From NCBI GenBank assembly GCA_051648365.1, contig JBOFEZ010000086.1:1-28954 (forward strand): a stretch of DNA of 28,954 nt, given 5' to 3'. This document shows, piece by piece, positions 25,005-28,954 of the stretch. Numbering within the stretch: the first letter of the stretch is position 1; each line of letters starts with the position of its first letter. Under the pieces are notes generated by a model, which saw nothing but the letters and a program-made list of their open reading frames with translations, ran no database searches and was not told the origin of the DNA. Position numbers and translations under genes: made by a program. The DNA comes from JAGNZR01 sp051648365 (GTDB lineage Bacteria; Fusobacteriota; Fusobacteriia; Fusobacteriales; Fusobacteriaceae).

Positions 25005-26326
25005 TTTACCTCCTCTCTCTCCCTTGTGATTGGATAATCAAAAGTTCTATGAATATGATCTGTACTGTGATAAACTCCTATACCCATGGGAATTGCAGCC
25101 CTCATAACTGTATTTGTACAATCGGTGCAGGTAGACACTAAAACTCTAATAGCACCTGATTTTTTCAACTTAAGCACAGCTTCTGCCTGGCCTGGACATT
25201 TTCCAGGAGTCTCACACTTACCTTTTTCACCAATATTTTTACAGTGTTGAACTCCGATAATTTCAGAGTGCATTTTTACTCCTATCTCCCGTAAACGTTT
25301 TTCATTTCCTCCACAGGCACAGACTAGAAGACCGAGCTTACCCCTAAATTCAGGGAAAGGAAGTGTGAAGACTCCTCCTCCTGATGTTTTCTCTATATAG
25401 ACCTCCTCTATAGAGGAACTTTTCCCTGTATTAGCACCTCCTTCCAAAAATTCTCCAAGAGGATATTCTAAGATTTTATTGAGTGCGGAAGAATCACCGG
25501 TAATTTCTTTAATCGGAAGTCCTATATCTATCCCAAAATGGGTCTTCACTTTGGGTTGGTTTTTAAAATTACCTATAAGGGTAATATCTTTATCTATAAC
25601 TGGCTTACCATATTTTACAGCCATATAAATATTTTTTACTGTTTCTATGTTAAGAACTAGGGAGCTGTGCATATATGGCAATTCTTGGGACGGTATCCAG
25701 GAATCGTTTGCTCTGTTTATAAGTGCTCTTTCTTCTCCCACAGGATATATATCTTCCAATTCCAGTATCTCTATTTTCTGAAACTCCCTTTTATCTTCCA
25801 TATATGTTTTGATTTTTTTTATAATTTTACTGTATATCCCTTTTATACAGAAATATATTTTTTCAGCTTCTACTGCCTGGGCTGTAAAAATACTTCCCCA
25901 CAGTACATTGTGGAGAGTGTCAGAATTCTTTAAAATTTCTATATTATGAAAAAAATTGGATTCACATTCTGCTGCATTTATATATAGAGCAGAAACTTTT
26001 TTACCTTTAAGTTTCAGGTGTGTAGGGAACCCACCACCACCTGCTCCTATGATGCCGGCTTCTAGGGCAGTTTCCCAAAGTGAGTCGCACTCTCGTATTT
26101 TGAGATAATCTTTTTTTTCTAAATCTACTCTATCTACATCTACATAGATATGAGTAGATGTAATATCGGCTACAACACCATTTCTACTGCTGTGGATTTT
26201 AGCTCCTCCACCTTTGGAGTCTCCTATGAGTTCCCCTCTGAGAACTCGCTCTCCTACCTTTACTAAAGGTAGAGATTTTTCTCCCACGTGTTCAACAAGT
26301 GAGAAAGCATATCTGATTTTTCTCAT
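24995..26326 (-). CDS. prdC: Proline reductase-associated electron transfer protein PrdC
   Basis: RnfC/NuoF-like protein thought to deliver electrons from NADH or ferredoxin to proline reductase. 443 aa from ATG 26326, chosen because the frame upstream (to 26422) overlaps the promoter and starts with an unrelated hydrophobic stretch, while GGGGG lies 7 nt before this ATG. The flavin-binding glycine loop GIIGAGGGGFPTHLK is at 91-105. The Cys-rich C-terminal half has CACGG (336-340), CKNIGEKGKCETPGKC (362-377) and STCTDCTNT (398-406). Clostridial PrdC is often itself a selenoprotein; no in-frame UGA is present here, so this is an all-cysteine form. First gene of the prd operon. Confidence 0.92.
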   Translation of the reverse strand: MRKIRYAFSLVEHVGEKSLPLVKVGERVLRGELIGDSKGGGAKIHSSRNGVVADITSTHIYVDVDRVDLEKKDYLKIRECDSLWETALEAGIIGAGGGGFPTHLKLKGKKVSALYINAAECESNFFHNIEILKNSDTLHNVLWGSIFTAQAVEAEKIYFCIKGIYSKIIKKIKTYMEDKREFQKIEILELEDIYPVGEERALINRANDSWIPSQELPYMHSSLVLNIETVKNIYMAVKYGKPVIDKDITLIGNFKNQPKVKTHFGIDIGLPIKEITGDSSALNKILEYPLGEFLEGGANTGKSSSIEEVYIEKTSGGGVFTLPFPEFRGKLGLLVCACGGNEKRLREIGVKMHSEIIGVQHCKNIGEKGKCETPGKCPGQAEAVLKLKKSGAIRVLVSTCTDCTNTVMRAAIPMGIGVYHSTDHIHRTFDYPITREREEVKCQ

Positions 26327-26357
26327 ATACCAACCCCCAACATATTTCGTTACTATG

Positions 26358-26395
26358 AGTATACGACATAAAACCCCTATTTTCAAATTTTGAAA
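26358..26395 (-). promoter_or_regulatory. Sigma70-type promoter of the prd operon with palindrome over the -35
   Basis: On the minus strand TTGAAA (26381-26386), exactly 17 bp, then TATACT (26358-26363); the predicted start is about 20-25 nt before prdC. A perfect inverted repeat TTTCAAA-T-TTTGAAA (26381-26395) covers the -35 and could bind a regulator. No sigma54 -24/-12 element is seen, unlike PrdR-type control. Confidence 0.75.
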
Positions 26396-26400
26396 TAAAA

Positions 26401-26425
26401 AAAATGTCAGAATTTCTGACATTTT
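26401..26425 (-). terminator. Intrinsic terminator of the HAD phosphatase gene
   Basis: A 12-bp perfect inverted repeat AAAATGTCAGAA-T-TTCTGACATTTT with a further T-run on the minus strand, 22 bp after the HAD stop and just before the prd promoter. Its symmetry may let it work both ways. Confidence 0.82.
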
Positions 26426-26447
26426 TTACAGTTTATATCTTTGAACG

Positions 26448-27236
26448 TTAGTTATTTCTTAAAATTTCTTTAATAGAATGAACAACTCCCGAGTTGTTAT
26501 TGCTTAAGGTAGTATATCTTGCTATCTTTTTAATATCATCATGGGCATTTTCCATGGCATAGCTATGTCCCACAACTTTTAGCATCTCTAAATCATTGAG
26601 ATAATCTCCAAAGGCAACTGTCTCTTCCTTGGTTATATTCAGAGTCTCTAGGACTTTCTTTATAGCTTCTCCCTTGTTGGAATCGGTATGCATCACATCC
26701 ATCCAGTGTTTTCCTGAAACAACAACCTGAAACTTTTCTCTGTCCTGAATGAAATGGGGATAGGTATTTTCTTCTGATCCCAGGAAATCGTAGACGGCTA
26801 CTTTAAGTATATCTTCCTCAACTTCATTGAAACTTACTACACTTTTACAACGGTGGTAATATTTATCCACTTGCTCAACAAACTGCGGGGAGGTATCCGT
26901 GATGTAGGCACTATCTTTTCCACAGAGAACCACACCGATATTTTCGATTCCTTCTAGTTTTTTTAGAATGTATTTCACATCCTGGGGAAGAAGACAGTTG
27001 GAGAAAAGTTCTTTTCCCTTGTGCATTACAAAGGTTCCGTTCTCAGCAATAAATATCATCTCATCCTGTATATCTTGAAATTTTTCTACTAGATTATAGT
27101 ATTGTCTCCCGCTAGCAACAGAAAAAAGTATATCCTGTTTTTTCATCTGATTGAAAAGTTCCCAAAATTCGCTGTCTATCTCATGATTATCATTGAGAAG
27201 AGTTCCGTCCATATCTGTAATAATAAGTTTAATCAT
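26448..27236 (-). CDS. Cof-type HAD-IIB family phosphatase
   Basis: Cytoplasmic Mg-dependent hydrolase, probably of sugar phosphates or similar small phosphates. 262 aa. Motif I DMDGT (8-12, nucleophile Asp8), motif II in VASGR, a type IIB cap domain in the middle, a conserved Lys in SNKGEAIKK and motif IV FGDYLNDLEML. AAGGAG precedes the ATG. Monocistronic, bounded by its terminator. The substrate cannot be predicted. Confidence 0.93.
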   Translation of the reverse strand: MIKLIITDMDGTLLNDNHEIDSEFWELFNQMKKQDILFSVASGRQYYNLVEKFQDIQDEMIFIAENGTFVMHKGKELFSNCLLPQDVKYILKKLEGIENIGVVLCGKDSAYITDTSPQFVEQVDKYYHRCKSVVSFNEVEEDILKVAVYDFLGSEENTYPHFIQDREKFQVVVSGKHWMDVMHTDSNKGEAIKKVLETLNITKEETVAFGDYLNDLEMLKVVGHSYAMENAHDDIKKIARYTTLSNNNSGVVHSIKEILRNN

Positions 27237-27384
27237 GCATATCTCCTTTAGCTTCTAATTTTTTTTATTATATCATAAAATTAGAGGCTACTGTTAAAAT
27301 TTTTTATAGAGAATATATTCTTGTTTTCTAGATTGGAAATAAATGTTACAATTGAAAAAATGAGATAAAAGTTAGGGGGTGAGT

Positions 27385-27939
27385 ATGGAAGAATTATTTT
27401 TAATTTTAGTTGATTACGGGTGGATAGGGATAGCAGTAGTAGCTCTTTCAGAGGCGATATTTCTTCCTGTTCCTGTGGACACGGTCTCTATTCCTATATA
27501 TCTTTTAAACAAGGAAAAAGCCGTTCTTTATTCCATTATTTTAATACTGTTTTCCATGATGGGTTCATCTGTTGGATATTTTATAGGTAAAAAATTTGGA
27601 AAAAAGATTTTACTGAAGATTGCTCCGAAAAAAATGGTGGAAAAAGTGGAAAAACTTTACAGTGAAAATAGCTCAACAGCCATAATTTCTTCAGCCTTTA
27701 CCCCTATTCCCTATGAGATATATGTGTTTTCAGCTGGAGTTTTCAATATCAAATTTTCAAATTTTATGCTCTATGTTCTAATAAGCAGAACGCTTAGGCA
27801 TCTTCCACAGGGAATTCTTATACAGCACTTCGGAGAATATATTCTGTCACATCTCAAAAGTTACAGTGTAGTTCTCTTAATTTTGTTTTTAGTGGCTTTA
27901 ATTTTAAAGATAGTTTTGAAAAAATTAAAAAATAGATAG
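27385..27939 (+). CDS. DedA-family (SNARE-associated/VTT) membrane protein
   Basis: Inner-membrane protein of the DedA family, members of which act as undecaprenyl-phosphate or phospholipid flippases in other bacteria. 184 aa with four to five hydrophobic segments. The family core is visible: GWIGIAVVALSEAIFLPVPVDTV near the start, then GSSVGYFIGKKFGKKIL and a FTPIPYEIYVFSAGVF segment with the conserved Pro residues, and RTLRHLPQG near the end. ATG 27385 follows AGGGGGTGA, a near-perfect SD; an in-frame GTG at 27379 lies inside that SD and is less likely. It is 11 bp before the YaaA gene, forming a two-gene operon. Confidence 0.9.
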   Translation: MEELFLILVDYGWIGIAVVALSEAIFLPVPVDTVSIPIYLLNKEKAVLYSIILILFSMMGSSVGYFIGKKFGKKILLKIAPKKMVEKVEKLYSENSSTAIISSAFTPIPYEIYVFSAGVFNIKFSNFMLYVLISRTLRHLPQGILIQHFGEYILSHLKSYSVVLLILFLVALILKIVLKKLKNR

Positions 27940-27950
27940 GAGGATGATAT

Positions 27951-28676
27951 ATGAAGATAATTTTTTCACCTAGTAAAGGGATGAAGCATAGGGAAATAGA
28001 AAATTTAAGAGGAAAAAAAGAGATACTTTTTTCTGAAAAAACAGAAAATCTTCTGGATATTTTAAGAGGGTTCTCCAGGGATGAGATAGCTCAGATAATG
28101 AAAATTAAGGGTGGACTGCTGGAAACAACCTTCCAAAATTACGGAAATTTTGATACCCTCTCTTCCCATAGGGGAATAGAGCTATACAGTGGAATAAGTT
28201 ACAGCAATTTGAATCCAGAAAGTTATAGTGAGGAAAGTCTCAAATATATGGAAAAGTATCTAAGAATTTTATCGGCTCTTTACGGAGTGATAACACCAGA
28301 AACTCTTATAAAGGAATACAGACTGGATATGACCATGAAAATAGGAGATTTTTCCCTATACAGCTACTGGAAAGATTCTGTGGAAAAAATTTTTGAAGAG
28401 GGAGAGATAATTGTGAATCTTGCCTCTGGAGAATTTTCTAAAATGCTGGAAAAAAAACGTTACCATATGATAGATATAGAATTCCGACAGCTTGAGGGAG
28501 AAAAGGTTAAAAATGGGAGTACAGAAGCAAAGAAAATGAGAGGAAAATTTTTGGATTTTATGATAAAAAATAGAGTGGAAGAGATAGAAGCTTTAAAGGG
28601 TTTTGAAGCATCGGGATATAGCTATTGTGAGGAGATGTCAGGAGAGGTGGAGTTGTTTTTTGTAAACATTTTTTAG
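27951..28676 (+). CDS. yaaA: YaaA-family peroxide stress protein
   Basis: The YaaA (DUF328/UPF0246) family lowers intracellular free iron and protects DNA during H2O2 stress in E. coli; members bind DNA. 241 aa, close to the ~250-aa norm. Family hallmarks are the N-terminal MKIIFSPSKGMK, GIELYSGISYSNLNPES in the middle, LYGVITPETLIKEYRLDM and a C-terminal GFEASGYSYCEEMS. ATG 27951 has AGGAGG 7 nt upstream. Followed by a strong hairpin. The role in an anaerobe would be oxygen or peroxide tolerance, by family inference. Confidence 0.92.
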   Translation: MKIIFSPSKGMKHREIENLRGKKEILFSEKTENLLDILRGFSRDEIAQIMKIKGGLLETTFQNYGNFDTLSSHRGIELYSGISYSNLNPESYSEESLKYMEKYLRILSALYGVITPETLIKEYRLDMTMKIGDFSLYSYWKDSVEKIFEEGEIIVNLASGEFSKMLEKKRYHMIDIEFRQLEGEKVKNGSTEAKKMRGKFLDFMIKNRVEEIEALKGFEASGYSYCEEMSGEVELFFVNIF

Positions 28677-28702
28677 TAATATTTTTACTAGTTAATAAAA
28701 AA

Positions 28703-28746
28703 CCTTCTTGGCTGTTAATAGATTATACCCTTAACAGCCAAGAAGG
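28703..28746 (-). terminator. Strong intrinsic terminator, probably bidirectional
   Basis: A perfect 16-bp stem CCTTCTTGGCTGTTAA / TTAACAGCCAAGAAGG with a 12-nt loop. On the minus strand it is followed by TTTTTTATT, serving the partial gene at 28821; on the plus strand a looser A/T-rich tract follows, which could serve yaaA. Confidence 0.9.
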
Positions 28747-28820
28747 CAAAATATTTTATTTTATTTTTTAAATTTACACTAAAATTGGTATACTCCCAGG
28801 GCTTTTGCTTTTTTTCTATT

Positions 28821-28954
28821 TTATGCCAATTTCCCTCTGTATCTAAACCATTTATTCAGACTTTCTATCTGTTCGGCTAAAAGATATTCATATTCATAAA
28901 GAAGATTTTCTCTGTTTTCTAAATTCTTATAGTATACTCCCCAGACATCATCTA
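28821..28954 (-). CDS. C-terminal fragment of an unrecognised protein, cut by window edge
   Basis: I read an open minus-strand frame from the right edge to TAA at 28821-28823, giving the last ~44 codons: DDVWGVYYKNLENRENLLYE, then a charged helical EYEYLLAEQIESLNKWFRYRGKLA end. It looks like an amphipathic helix with many Glu/Tyr. No family can be named from this. The terminator 75 bp downstream in the right orientation supports it being a real gene end. Confidence 0.6.
   Translation of the reverse strand, partial: DDVWGVYYKNLENRENLLYEYEYLLAEQIESLNKWFRYRGKLA

Noticed and set aside
26327..26422. N-terminal extension of prdC to ATG 26422
   Set aside because: It would start inside the HAD terminator and cover the TTGAAA-17-TATACT promoter; the extra residues look untranslated.
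1..28954. CRISPR array, tRNA/rRNA genes, transposase or prophage genes
   Set aside because: No regularly spaced repeats, cloverleaf-like genes, rRNA segments, transposase or phage structural proteins could be recognised on either strand.

Overview
This window is very AT-rich (A/T-run intergenic DNA, AGA/GGA/ATA codon preference) and encodes oxygen-sensitive, amino-acid-fermenting metabolism. It carries an [FeFe] hydrogenase, a selenocysteine formate dehydrogenase, molybdenum/tungsten cofactor genes, a tungstate transporter and a D-proline reductase operon. Together these point to a strict anaerobe. The base composition and gene styles suggest a member of the Fusobacteriota; a low-GC clostridium is the alternative. 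This is inference, since no rRNA gene is present.

Region 1 (1-5449). A minus-strand operon runs fdhA to hydA. fdhA is split by an in-frame UGA that I read as selenocysteine, with a SECIS hairpin 11 nt after it. hydA runs off the left edge of the window. Both proteins start with the same kind of NuoG-like iron-sulfur module. A divergent AraC-type regulator gene follows a 305-bp AT-rich spacer.

Region 2 (5440-16044). Two divergent cofactor operons follow. The minus-strand operon is mobA-tupB-tupC-moaC. The plus-strand operon is MOSC gene-fdhD-moaA-moeA-moeA/PBP fusion-tupA-molybdopterin oxidoreductase, ending in an intrinsic terminator. The tungstate transporter is split between the two operons. 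The spacer between them carries four ACTTAA elements around the probable promoters. Together these genes would load bis-MGD, probably with tungsten, into FdhA and the second oxidoreductase. MPT synthase (moaD/moaE), mogA and the selenocysteine machinery are not in the window.

Region 3 (16045-18653). Endonuclease IV is followed by an orphan peptide-type ABC substrate-binding protein and an intrinsic terminator.

Region 4 (18603-26400). A tightly overlapped minus-strand operon runs prdC-prdA-small gene-prdB(Sec)-prdF-MATE transporter-OLD-like ATPase/TOPRIM protein. A strong sigma70-type promoter precedes prdC. L-proline would be racemised by PrdF and reduced to 5-aminovalerate by PrdA/PrdB, with PrdC supplying electrons.

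Region 5 (26401-28954). This holds a HAD phosphatase (minus strand), a DedA-family membrane protein and a YaaA-family protein (plus strand), a strong terminator hairpin, and the 3' end of an unrecognised minus-strand gene. No tRNA, rRNA, CRISPR array, insertion sequence or prophage was seen.
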